From contig NC_077222.1 of NCBI RefSeq assembly GCF_024763615.1, forward strand, positions 78,988,001 through 79,052,000: 64,000 bases of DNA, given 5' to 3'. The position numbers and the translations under genes are program-made. Positions 10,705 through 20,766 of this stretch are shown here, in pieces. The stretch is from Phlebotomus papatasi. Its lineage: Eukaryota; Arthropoda; Insecta; Diptera; Psychodidae. Position 1 is the first letter of the stretch. The number at the start of each line of letters is the position of its first letter. The notes below the pieces were generated by a model. It did no database searches, was not told the DNA's origin, and worked only from the letters and a program-made list of their open reading frames with translations.

Positions 10705-11170
10705 ACAGAAAAAAATATTTTGTGAAATTGTTCGTAAATGTTTGTGAAATCCTATGGAGGATTTACGAAATGCTCGTGAATCATATAACCCACAAACAAG
10801 TTTGTAAAATTTTGTACTTTTTTCACAAACATTGTTCGTAAAATGATCATTTGACGAACATTTTTTGTACTTTTACAAACATTTGTTCGTAAATGTTCGT
10901 AAACACACAAAAAAAATTTCATAAAATTTTGTCATTTGTTCGTAAATTTTTGCCAGACAAACAAAAATACGGACAAATGACAAAACTTTATGAAATTTTT
11001 TTCGTGTGTTTACGAACATTTACGAACAAATGTTTGTAAAAGTACAAAAAATGTTCGTCAAATGATCATTTTACGAACAATGTTTCTGAAAAACGTACAA
11101 AATTTTTTGTAAGTCCACCATAGGACTTCACAAACATTTACGAACAATTTTACAAAATATTTTTTTCTGT
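10705..11170. mobile_element. Family C foldback element, copy 1
   Basis: An almost fully palindromic unit of about 466 bp: ACAGAAAAAAATATTTTG at the left, its complement ending TTTTTTTCTGT at the right. The arms repeat the words TTCGTAAATGTTCGTAAA and TTTGTTCGTAAA several times. The centre is near 10940-10960 (CAGACAAACAAAAATACGG). A second copy is at 56301-56668. Confidence 0.75.
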
Positions 11171-11189
11171 GTAGAGGCCTTGTCGTATA

Positions 11190-11754
11190 CAGTCTACTCT
11201 CGCTAATTCGGCTCTTTTAAGATTGGGCTACTTTTTAATTCGGGCAGAAGTTACATTTGAAAAAAGTTTGTTCATTGTTCAAGTTTGATTATGATTATGA
11301 AATGAAGTAAAAATGCTCAAATTTGCCTTAGTTTTGATGTGATTTCGCATTATTTAAGGATTTTCATGAAATTTACAATATAATATGAGTATGTAAACTT
11401 GATATGTGTGTGCAGATTAATACAGTAGACTCTCACTCAATCGGCTCTTTTTCAATCGGGCGGAAAATTTTGTTGACAATTTTCACGTTTAATTATGAAG
11501 CAAATTTGCTCAATTTTGCTGTAGTTCTTCCTATTTTATCGTGATCCCTTATAATTGAGCGCTTTTTGTGGAATTTACAAAGGCTTTGACGCCCAAATTT
11601 ATCGATAAACCGGATGACATTTCGCCCCAAATGCCTAATTGAGAGAGAGTCTACTGTAAAAAACCGTTGCACTTCAAAAAGTTTGTTGCCCAAATTTCTC
11701 TCTAATTCGGGTGACATTTTGGCCCCAAATGCCCGAATTTCAGAGAGGCTACTG
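11190..11754. mobile_element. Larger family-A-related TIR element hosting a nested copy
   Basis: It starts CAGTCTACTCTCGCTAATTC and ends GAATTTCAGAGAGGCTACTG with TA at both sides. Removing the nested element 11423-11656 leaves about 330 bp. The inner words (GCTAATTCGGCTCTTTT, GGTGACATTTTGGCCCC) show it is a diverged relative of family A. Confidence 0.72.
11423..11656 (+). mobile_element. Family A miniature TIR element, copy 4 (nested)
   Basis: TA-flanked, CAGTAGACTCTCACTCAATC to GAGAGAGAGTCTACTG, 234 bp, inside the larger related element 11190-11754. Confidence 0.85.
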
Positions 11755-11799
11755 TATTTTAATTCATTTTGAGTACGAATGAGATGGACTTAAGCCCTA

Positions 11800-12076
11800 C
11801 ACCTTGGAATCAATTTTTGTCAAGTTACATTTTTGACAGAAATTTGACGTTTCTACCTACAGCACTGCGTAGGCAATTTCCTGCAAAAAAAGCAATTTTT
11901 GATGAAATTTATTCTCAATATTTAGAGGCCTTTATGGCCTCTACACATTGGTAGCAATTTTTGTCAAAAATTGCTTTTTTGAAGGAAATTCCCTGCAGCG
12001 TTGTAGGGGGAAACGTCAAATTTCTGTCAAAAACGCAATTTTTGACAAAAATTGCTCCCAATGTGTAGAGGCCATT
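11800..12076. mobile_element. Foldback element with GAGGCC centre
   Basis: Two arms of about 135 bp are inverted around AGAGGCCTTTATGGCCTCT (about 11931-11949). Shared words are CAATTTTTGTCAA, TTTTTGACAGAAATTTGACG and ATGTGTAGAGGCC. The arms differ by several substitutions, so the insertion is not very recent. Both strands give a similar short chance peptide because of the palindrome. Confidence 0.65.
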
Positions 12077-12832
12077 ATGCAAAACGTTTGAGAAAGAAAG
12101 AGATGTGAATTTTGAATTAATGAAATTTTCCTGATCCAAAATCTGACAGAGGTATAAAAAATATTTCAGAAAATTGGTTTAGTCGCAAAAAGCGATGATT
12201 GGCTTGATAGTTAATTCATTTTAAAAATTTATTTTGCAAACCAAAATTTTTTGTTTTACTTTTAAAATTTAGTTAGGCTAATTTTGGGGATACTGGATTT
12301 CTGTTTTTTTTCTCTTGTTTTTCAAAATTTGTATTTCAGACTTTGGAAGAAAGTTGAAAGAATTGTGTAAATGTGTAAATATTTTTTTTGTACAACAAAA
12401 AAAGGAAAAGAAAAATAGTCAGTCAGATTGTTGTTCATTTAAGGCACTTTAGCACCACAGGGGTCTCTCTTTCAGAAGTTCCTCTCAAATTTTATTGCTT
12501 CTGGGCTCTTTCTTCCTGATCCTTATTTTGTTTTTTAGTGTTTTCTGTTTTTTTTTGGCGCATTAGTGGTTTCTTTTGTGCTTGTTCCTTGTGGGAGAAG
12601 AAAGGATTCGAGAGATTCCTTGTCATTTTCACACTGTTTTTGTTTTAAATGGAGATTTTCTGGATTTTGTGGTTTCCGGATTTCTCCATTGGCAATTTTT
12701 TTTTTTAAATTTTTTTTTAGCTTGATGGATCACAGGAGATCACTGGGTGTTTCATCTCTAAAAAAACAAGTCCAAATGTCTTTCCTTCATCTCGTTGATT
12801 GTTCTTGTTTTAATTTTTCTGTTGTTTCTCTC
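12077..12832 (-). other. Probable 3' UTR of the ttk p88-type isoform
   Basis: This lies directly downstream (minus strand) of the stop codon at 12833. On the minus strand it is A-rich. An AATAAA hexamer (TTTATT on plus, 12491-12496) about 340 nt past the stop is a candidate poly(A) signal. No other feature is seen. Confidence 0.45.
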
Positions 12833-13590
12833 TCACTGAGTTGTTGGCATTGCAGTCTCAATTTTTTCCATCTTAGGAATTGAAGCATTATCAATTCCAG
12901 CACCCACGAGGAAGTTCAGGGGATAGACACAGTCCTTGGGCATATAGCACTCATGTGTTGTCTTCATATGATTTTTCATTTTGTCTGGCCTCGAGAATTC
13001 TTTACCACATACAGGACATGGGAAGACTTTGCGTTGCGTACCTTCGTGGTAGAGAAAGGCATGTCGCTGGAAGCTGTATTTGTTTTTGAACGTCTTCTGA
13101 ATATTATCCTTGGCACATTCTGTACACTGGTAGACACCTTCATTGATGCTGGCATAGCGGAAGAGATTGAGTCCTCGTACACTCATTTCTGTCAGCTGTT
13201 CTGCGGGATCATCAACGGCCGAATTGGCTTTCCGCCGTATCCGTCTACGGACTGGCTGTCGTGTTGATCCTGACGTAGGTGTACTGATTGTTGTTGTTGT
13301 TGATGCCGTTGTTGTGGTGGCTGAGGCAACTGAGCTGCTGGTGGCAGGTGTTTCGGCGGGTGGTGTCATTGCCAGTGTGGCGGGTGATGAGTGAGACTGC
13401 GGAGATGACGCTCCCTCAAGGGTTGGTGAGTTGTTGTTGAGGGAGTCATGTTGCAATTGTTGCAGTGCATTGGGCAAACTCATCGCAGTAGTCTGTGTGA
13501 TTGGATTTACCCGGATCTTTATAGATTTTCCATCTTTAGATTCCTGTTTCGGCACCACATATCCCGCCATTGATTCTCTATTCCCATCAT
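12833..13590 (-). CDS. ttk: ttk terminal exon 2: p88/alpha-type zinc fingers
   Basis: The acceptor GCTTTTGTAG|AT opens a phase-1 exon. Joined to the shared exons it gives 1566 nt and a 521-aa repressor. After a Ser/Thr/Pro-rich region (a long run of SSSVASATTTTASTTTT type) and a basic stretch (RRRIRRK, possible nuclear localisation signal) come two C2H2 fingers. Finger 1 is atypical, CTEC-x17-H-x4-H (about residues 425-451, with FKNKYSFQRHAFLYH), and finger 2 is CPVC-x12-H-x4-H (about 461-482, GKEFSRPDKMKNHMKTTH). A conserved tail MPKDCVYPLNFLVG follows. This organisation, including the long first finger, is that of Drosophila Ttk88. Ttk88 in flies represses neuronal fate and is degraded through Sina/Phyllopod; that role is inferred here from family membership. 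The large TIR element 13690-15980 sits 100 bp upstream in the intron. Confidence 0.9.
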
Positions 13591-14170
13591 CTACAAAAGC
13601 ACCATTCAAATAAAAAAAAAAGAAAATACTAAAATTAAAAAAAATAAAAATAAAATGTACAAAAAAAAAGGAATGAAAATCAAAGCATAGGGTAAATGTC
13701 CTAATTCAAAACCATTTCCAGACGCTTAAACTTTGACAGAAGATTCAATACATTAAGTTCATATTTTTTCTGAAAGGAATTACATAAATTTGCTCCTTGA
13801 CTCTTCTAGAAAGCTAAATACTCTTTTAGAAAGAAAAATGCGCGAGTGTAAAATGCTTCTATTGGAAACAAATTAATCCAAATGGAGACAAGGGAAAATT
13901 TCTAATTGGAGACAAACAGTGTAAGTGAAACCGCGACGAAAACCTTGTTGAGTTGCTCTTGAGTGCAGGATTTGTTCTTATTCCTGGTCTTTTCCCTTTT
14001 CCCATCTAAAACAATAAGAAAATCTCTCCAAAAAAAATCATATTTCCGGGGTTTCCTATTGAAGCATTTGTAGACACTTCAGAAAAACCCTTTTTGTTCA
14101 CGAAATAGGTAATTATTTCATTTGAAAACTTCACGTACCGTTAACAATGAAGATTAGCACTTAATTTAAC

Positions 14171-15074
14171 TACACAGTAAAAAAATTAACACTATTATAG
14201 TGTATAATCTTTCACACCACTATTATAGTGTTAAATTTGGAAAAAGTGTTAAATTTAAAATTGTTGAATTTAAAAATTGTTGAATTTTTATGTGTAAACT
14301 CAAAAATTGTCGAATTCTGTTTATTGTTGAATTTTCTTTTCATTTCGAAGATTTTGATTTTTTTGCCTTTTTAGACATTTTTATTAGTTTTTCCTGTACT
14401 CGGGATCCCCCCTAATGTGAAATGATTACATTTGATGCTCGGATCTTCACGATATACTTATTATGCATATAAATATTTGATGTTCTATATGACTTTTGCT
14501 CAATGAAAAGCATCTCGGCTGAAGTATAAGTCTTAATTGGAAATTCAACAATTTTTACACAACTTTTATTTAAAAATTCACTAACTTTGGTTGAAATACA
14601 CAAGGCTTCACACTATAATAGTGTTAAAAATTATGATCAAACTATAATAGTGTTAATTTTTGATCATGTGACAAAAAATACCATAAAGTTGTGTATTTTT
14701 TCACACTATAATAATGTGAAAAACTGTAATCATACTATAATAATGGTAATTTTTAGAACTTGTCAAACAGTTTTAAATCACGAAACATTGTTGAAAAATT
14801 TTTATGATTATAACAGTGGGAAATTTTACACAGATCGCAATTAAATAATTAATTTATTCGATTTCACACTATTATAGTGTTAAAATTTTACACATTTTCA
14901 AATTAAACAATATTGTTGAAAATTTTTCAACTATAATAGTGGTAATTTTCAATCACGTGACAATAAATTACCAAAATGTTGTGCATTTTTTTAAACATTT
15001 TTAAATTAACCAACTAAAATGGTCGATTTTGCACTATTATAGTAGTAAATTTTTACACATTTTTTTACTGTGTA
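14171..15074. mobile_element. TIR element with repeated CTATTATAG words
   Basis: Ends are TACACAGTAAAAAAATTAAC and TTTTTTTACTGTGTA. Inside, the near-palindromic word ACTATTATAGTG or ACTATAATAGTG (with close variants) recurs about nine times at 14190-15040, often followed by TTAA. No coding potential is seen. Confidence 0.7.
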
Positions 15075-15189
15075 AAATTAGCCAGAAATATGACATAAAT
15101 GTTAAACAAAACGAATAAACAACAGTCAATTTATTGTGTTTTTCATTGGAAAACATGGTCGATTGATGAAAAATTCAATGGTGAAAAGG

Positions 15190-15747
15190 GTTTGCGGAAA
15201 CTTCGTATTTTACATGTTCGTATTGCACTTTTCGTATTGCGGAAATTTCGTATTCTAGTACATTTCGTATTTTACCATTTCGTATTTCACATTTCGTCTT
15301 TCATACATTTTGTACAAAAATTGAACATTTTGTCTGCCATATATTTTACACAAGCATATCAACCAATAAAATAATAAAATTGCAGTTCTATGGGTTTTGG
15401 GGTTTAAAGTCGAACTTCATAAGCTCTAATTATCCGTATTGCCTGTTCGGGGCTAAGAGAATTTTTTTGTGTTTTTGGAAGATATCAGTATCGCCTGTTG
15501 GGCAAAGGGAATTTTTCTGTGCTTTGGGAAGTTATCTGTATCGCCTGTTGAGGCAAAAGAAAATTTTGTGTTTTGGAAAGTTATCAGTAGCGCCTGTTCA
15601 ATTTTTGTACAAAATGTATGAAAGACGAAATGTGAAATACGAAATGGTAAAATACGAAATGTACTAGAATACGAAGTTTCCGTAATACGAAATATGCAAT
15701 ACGCACATGTAAAATAAGAAATGTAAAATACGAAGTTTCCATATCCC
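15190..15747. mobile_element. Foldback element with TTCGTATT-repeat arms
   Basis: Arms about 15195-15328 and 15597-15741 are inverted copies built of short repeats of TTCGTATTTTAC/TTCGTATTGC type. GGTGAAAAGG occurs just outside both ends (15180-15189 and 15748-15757) as a candidate 10-bp target duplication. Internally repetitive arms recall Drosophila FB-type foldback elements; the family assignment is not proven. Confidence 0.68.
15436..15600 (+). repeat. About 50-bp tandem repeat in the foldback loop
   Basis: The word GTATCGCCTGTT (first and last copies varied) recurs at 15436, 15488, 15538 and 15587, spacings 52, 50 and 49 bp, with shared AGAATTTTTNTGTGTTTTGG sequence between. It forms the loop between the inverted arms. 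Confidence 0.75.
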
Positions 15748-15980
15748 GGTGAAAAGGTACACTTTTAATTTTTCTGAGAAATTAACAAATTAAAATTTCT
15801 GAATATGCATGGATTTTCGCTTTATTTGGAGCAAAATTACCTAAATAATGAAACTGAGGTATAGGAAATATATAAATATAGTAATTTAGTACTGTATTTA
15901 TCATGAAAACAGTGACGTTTCCATTTGGAGTAGTGAAAAATTTCCATTTGGAGCAGGGTTTGAATTAGCTTAATTTACCC

Positions 15981-18900
15981 TAATTCACAGTCGAAACCAA
16001 AAGACAAACCAAAACAAAATGAGGAATATTTGAACGAAAAGTAAAAGCAAACTTGAAATAAATTTCAAATTAAATTTTGATTACTTTTATTTACTAATTT
16101 TTGCCAAAAAAAAAAAATATAGATGTATATATAGATGTAAATTATATTTATTGGGTGTATTGTGTTCTAAATCATTTTGATAAAATTACTTCATTTTTTA
16201 TCTCTCTTTTCTTTTTAGTTTATATCATCAGCATTGTGTTGTGTGTATTTTTCTTTTAAAGAGACATAATACATAATAGAGAATAATAAATTACACCTTT
16301 ACAAAATAAAAACCCATAAATTAAATTAAAAATTAATAACGTATTGGAAGGTTTTTTTCTTCATTTTCTTTTTATCAGCTTCATCCATTTCTGTCTTCTA
16401 TATATAAAAAAAAATATTTCCTCTATGCGTATCATTACACGCCTTGCAAATTGATAGTCCTTTTTCTATTGGGAGGATACTTCAATATTAAAAAAAATAT
16501 GTATTGTGCAAAAATGTACAAAGAAATATAATAATAAAAACAAGTAAAACATAATAAATCTTTGAGTGCACTTGTGGAAATAAAAATTATATAAAATTGA
16601 GAAAGTTTTTCTTTTGTTGTTGCTTTCCAATAAATATTAATTTTTTATTTATCTTTGTTTGGAAAAAAAAGAATAAAATCTTATGGGTGTTAATTACACA
16701 AAATAAAAACAAGAAAAAAAAACATTGGATTGTGTTTGCTTGTTCCAAAGTCTACAATAACGCAAATATATATGCAAAACTTTTTAATCAAAATTAATCG
16801 TTATTTTAATTTCCTGATTGAAAATTTGATGTGCATTTTTTCACACTTTTGCTGTAATTATTTATTCTTTTTTTTATAAACCATTTTAATATAAAATTAA
16901 TTACTATTTTGTATAGTTGTTTCTTTTTTTTCATTTCTCTCTCTACTAACTAAATTGCACTATCTATGTAAAAGACTAAGAAAAATGAAAATTCTACAAA
17001 TAAAAAAAAGAAAAATAGGGGGTTTTTAAAAATGAATTATTGTTTTTTTTGTTAACAAAACCAAAATAATGAACATAAGATAAATATTTAATTGTTTTCT
17101 CCTTGATTTATTTTACCTGGAAAAGGTCTGAAGAACTTTTTCAATGTTTTGTCTTCACATTTTTTAGTTCGTTACTTTTAATTTTTGTTGTTTTAGGCGC
17201 ATTGTGTATTTTTTAAAATTTTTCTGTTAAAGAATTTGTTGTCTTCGTATTTCCGCATAATATTCCAGTTGATCATTTTCAGAAAATAAAAGTGATGGAT
17301 AAAAAAAAGAAAAGATTATTAGAATCTTATATGCAAAAAATGAACTCTCACCATTATTCCATTGCTCAAAATATCCAAAAATTCATAGATTTTTTTTTAA
17401 TATTTGTATTTTATTTGTAAATATTTAAATTTTTTATAAGATATTTAATTTTAACGTGGTTTCTAATTCAAAATCAAATTAAAACTGGAAGATTACATTA
17501 TTTTTTGATTTTTAAATTTCTAATATTAGATTTTATTGGGAAGAATATTTCAAGGCATCTTTTTTCAGTCTGTTTATATTTAGCATTGTATACTTTGTTA
17601 TATTTTTTATCAATAGTTTTTTCCTCTTTTTTTTTTCTTTTACTTTATTGTCGTCATTAATTACTCAATTTGATATCAAATGATTTGATAAGGCCTCTCG
17701 TAAGTGTTTAAAAAAATTCACGGTGAACATTTTCAACTTGGAGCTTGAATCATTCGGTGAGAAGCATCATTGTATGATTAGCTCTTTTGTATCTTTCTCT
17801 TATCTTGGTTTCTTTCCACCTTTTACACAGTTTCTTATATTTTTTTTCACTTATTACTTTATCGTGTTAATTTTATTACAGAAAAAAAGTGCCGTACACT
17901 TGTTTGGATCACAGGATGTCAGTCCCAGTTAATATATATTTTTTCATTATAATATTTCATTTAATTCTATATTTCTTTGTCTTCATTATTTGACTCACAA
18001 AAAATTAAAAAAAAAACAGATATAAGAATTTTTACTTCGCGGATGCTAAATTTTTGACCAAGATAATTCAATTTATTTTTCTTCGGAAAAGTCGATAGGA
18101 AAAAGAGTAATATTAAATGGAACATGGACATATTAATTAGTTCTTCTTTAAAAAAAAAATAACAACTTTATGGTATATCTTTTTTTTTTGAATTTTCATT
18201 TTTAATTTCTTCCTTCTCCTCTAAGTATAGATAACAATTGTACTCATTTTCTACAAAATATTATTATATTAGTTTTCATTGATTGTTTTTTCTCTTTTTT
18301 TTATTATAAACACTATAATTTTTTTTCTATGGTCGCTAAATATTTTGATCCATTGTTTTTTTTTAAATATTCTCCATCTTCTTTGTATATCTCTGTCAAT
18401 TTTGATTTTATTTTTTGTTTTGTTAGAAATTGCGTAGTTTTTTCCTTATACTCCTTTGATTATTAAATTATTAAATGTTTCTTTTTTTTTATTACACAGT
18501 AGTTCTATAAAAATACCCTTTTGAAGGAATGATATTTTTTTTTATAAATCATAAATTTCTAATTTAACAATTTTTAACGTATTATTGTTTTTTTGCTTCC
18601 TTGTTTCCATCCCATCTTAAGCGCTGCCACTGTTAACAGCCACAATATTTTAGATAATAATAATTTTCTTTTTATAATAACTTTTTTTTTCTCACTTAGC
18701 ACTTTATCTATCCCACGGAACTGTACAAGTTCTCTCAAAAAAAAAATCATACATATTTTTTTTTTATCTCGTCTTATAAATTTTAATAAGTTCTACTTGC
18801 AATTTAAGGTACACAGGTTGATTGAAAGTTACTTTTTCACTTTCGCATCAAAGTCGCACGATGGTGCGCGACGAATTGTGGATTGAGAAGGAAAGAGGTG

Positions 18901-19010
18901 GAAAGTGAAAAAGGATTTTTTTTTGCTTCTCACAAGGTTTCTTCCTTTGTCAATTTTTCTTTTTTTTTTGGGTTTTACTTCTTTACTGAATCCGCTCACT
19001 TTTATGAATC
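15981..19010 (-). other. AT-rich DNA, includes probable 3' UTR of the ttk p69-type isoform
   Basis: This follows the p69-type stop (19011-19013) on the minus strand. It is extremely AT-rich with many T8-T10 runs. Several TTTATT words (AATAAA on minus), for instance near 18484, could be poly(A) signals. No TIR element or gene is recognised. Confidence 0.4.
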
Positions 19011-19843
19011 CTATTGACCCTGACTCGTGGCGGCTGAGACAGTTGCAGCGCCAGTTGCATTTGCTGAACTACTTTCCAATTTGTGGATAATCTTAACGTG
19101 GGCCGTCATATTGTCCTTTCTCGTGAATTCTTTGAAGCAGTAGGGACATGGGTAGACTTTGACATTGCGCTTGTGTGACGTAACATAGTGGCGACAGAAA
19201 TTGCTGATGTGGGTATAAACGCGGGAGCATACTTTGCAGCGATACACATGATCGCCCTCTTTGGTACAGAAATCCCTGACGGAGCCCTCTGAGTCATCAA
19301 TGATGTACTTTCCGCTGCGATTGCTCGTAATCTGTGGCTCAATCTTGATGGTGGTGGTTGATTGGGGGGACGTCGAGGAGGATGTTGAGGTGGCGGTCGT
19401 TGTGAATAGGTTGCTGCTGAAGATGTCAATAAAGTCATTGTTATTGAGGTTTCCAAAGACATTTGTCACTTGGAGGGTGTTTCCGCCAGTACCACCACTC
19501 CCCGTACTTCCACCCTGTTGCTCTCCTGAGATGCCATTTTGTTTCACTTTTGGACGTTTCTGTAGCTTTGGTAGGATTTTCTGGGGTGCCAAAATATGAT
19601 GCTGCAGAATTGGCGTCAATTTTGGCATCTCCAACTGAACGGTGGTACTCCGTGTGCCACTAGATGTGGCCCCTCCGCCTGGTGTTGTCTGTTCGCCTGA
19701 AGGTGGGGGTGGTGATGCAGAATTGGGATCATACTTAAACTCTACAGGTTCATCGTATTCATCCAACATCAATTGGGGCTCCATAAAGGTGGCATCCATT
19801 GCACTATCGCCATCTGATCCATCATCGCCAAAGCAACGATCAC
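19011..19843 (-). CDS. ttk: ttk terminal exon 1: p69/beta-type zinc fingers
   Basis: The acceptor AATTAATTTCAG|GT opens a phase-1 exon. With the shared exons it makes 1641 nt, 546 aa. The finger pair CKVCSRVYTHISNFCRHYV.. and CPYCFKEFTRKDNMTAHV.. (about residues 472-493 and 502-523, both C-x2-C-x12-H-x4-H) is almost identical to that of Drosophila Ttk69, whose fingers bind AGGAT-containing sites. Upstream are Gly/Thr/Ser-rich and Asn-rich tracts and an IKIE motif (about 435-438) that fits a sumoylation consensus. Only 23 residues follow finger 2, whereas fly Ttk69 has a much longer C-terminus carrying degradation and partner sites; either the tail was lost or it is shorter here. Ttk69 in flies represses pair-rule and neuronal genes and controls glial and tracheal fate. 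Confidence 0.95.
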
Positions 19844-20766
19844 CTGAAATTAATTAATTTAAAAAAAATCATATTTATCCAAATTTTCTATTCTATATCC
19901 AAAAAAAATAAGATATTTCATTTTTAAAATCTCTCCAAATGATCTTGAAATTTACTGTAAAAAACAATCAAAAACAACTCTTGATCTTTCACTTTCGCTC
20001 AAATGACAATGAAGTGTAGGAAAAGCTATAGGGATTTAAAGCCTTTTTGTTTCTGCATGTCGGTGTATCGAATTAAATCATATCACGTCGGCCAAAAATC
20101 CCTAAAGCTCTATTTTTCCCTAATTCGATTAATCATTTGATCGAGTTAGAAAGAAGGCAAGTCGCAAACGAAAAAAAAAGAAAAATTGCAAGAACAAGAG
20201 AGAGAGACAAAGTGAATCCGACTCACCTGCCGACTTGATTGATATTCGATCCGAACACTTTTTTGACTTTAAATATTACTTTGAATTAAATTTCTTTAAG
20301 GAAATACAAAAAAAAGTTTAAAGAAATCAATACTGATTGTTGGAATATTGAAAAGGCAAATAGAAAGATGAAAAAAAAAGAAGTTTCATATAGAGTATCA
20401 CAAGATCGCGAAAAATCTCAAACACTACGACGCGCGTTGCTTTACAAATCCCATTAGCTTTTCCGACTTTTTTTTTGTTATCATTTTGCTTTTTATATTG
20501 TCTTTTGAAATATCTATTGGCTTACACTATTTTTTTTTATGTGATTTTTGTTACCCTGCGAGAGAGTAAGAATTTTATAATACAGCAATTGACTTTGGCG
20601 CTTTTGACGCCATGGGAAATATCCCTCATTTTTTTTTAACTCATACACAACTCATTCATTCCACAATCACACAAGACCTATCATTTAATATTCAAAGTCT
20701 CTGAATTTGAATATTTGATTAAAGTCTGTCTATCAATATGTTCACAAATACACTCTGATCACTTAC
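19844..20766 (-). other. ttk intron 4 with an unexplained splice donor
   Basis: This lies between the shared exon 4 and the p69-type exon. A strong donor consensus (GTCGGCAG|GTGAGT, minus strand, exon side ending at 20227) is not used by the model. Upstream of it on the minus strand lies a CG-containing patch (AACGCGCGTCGTAG, about 20425-20438), which is unusual in this AT-rich DNA. An alternative 5' exon is possible. Confidence 0.35.

Larger units (their letters stand above)
13690..15980. mobile_element. 2.3-kb TIR element carrying two nested foldback elements
   Basis: The left end is GGGTAAATGTCCTAATTCAA; the right end, reverse complemented, is GGGTAAATTAAGCTAATTCA; TA flanks both sides. 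Subterminal CCAAATGGAGAC and TTTCCATTTGGAG words are also inverted. Excluding the nested elements 14171-15074 and 15190-15747 leaves about 0.8 kb of host element without an intact transposase ORF. Confidence 0.6.

Noticed and set aside
12880..13613. Plus-strand ORFs opposite the p88-type exon
   Set aside because: Antisense shadows of the coding exon.
15436..15600. CRISPR-like array from the 50-bp repeats
   Set aside because: Eukaryotic context, repeats vary, and the sequence between the words is repeated rather than unique; it is a tandem repeat in a foldback element.
19261..19857. Plus-strand ORFs opposite the p69-type exon
   Set aside because: Antisense shadows created by Gly/Thr/Ser-rich codons.
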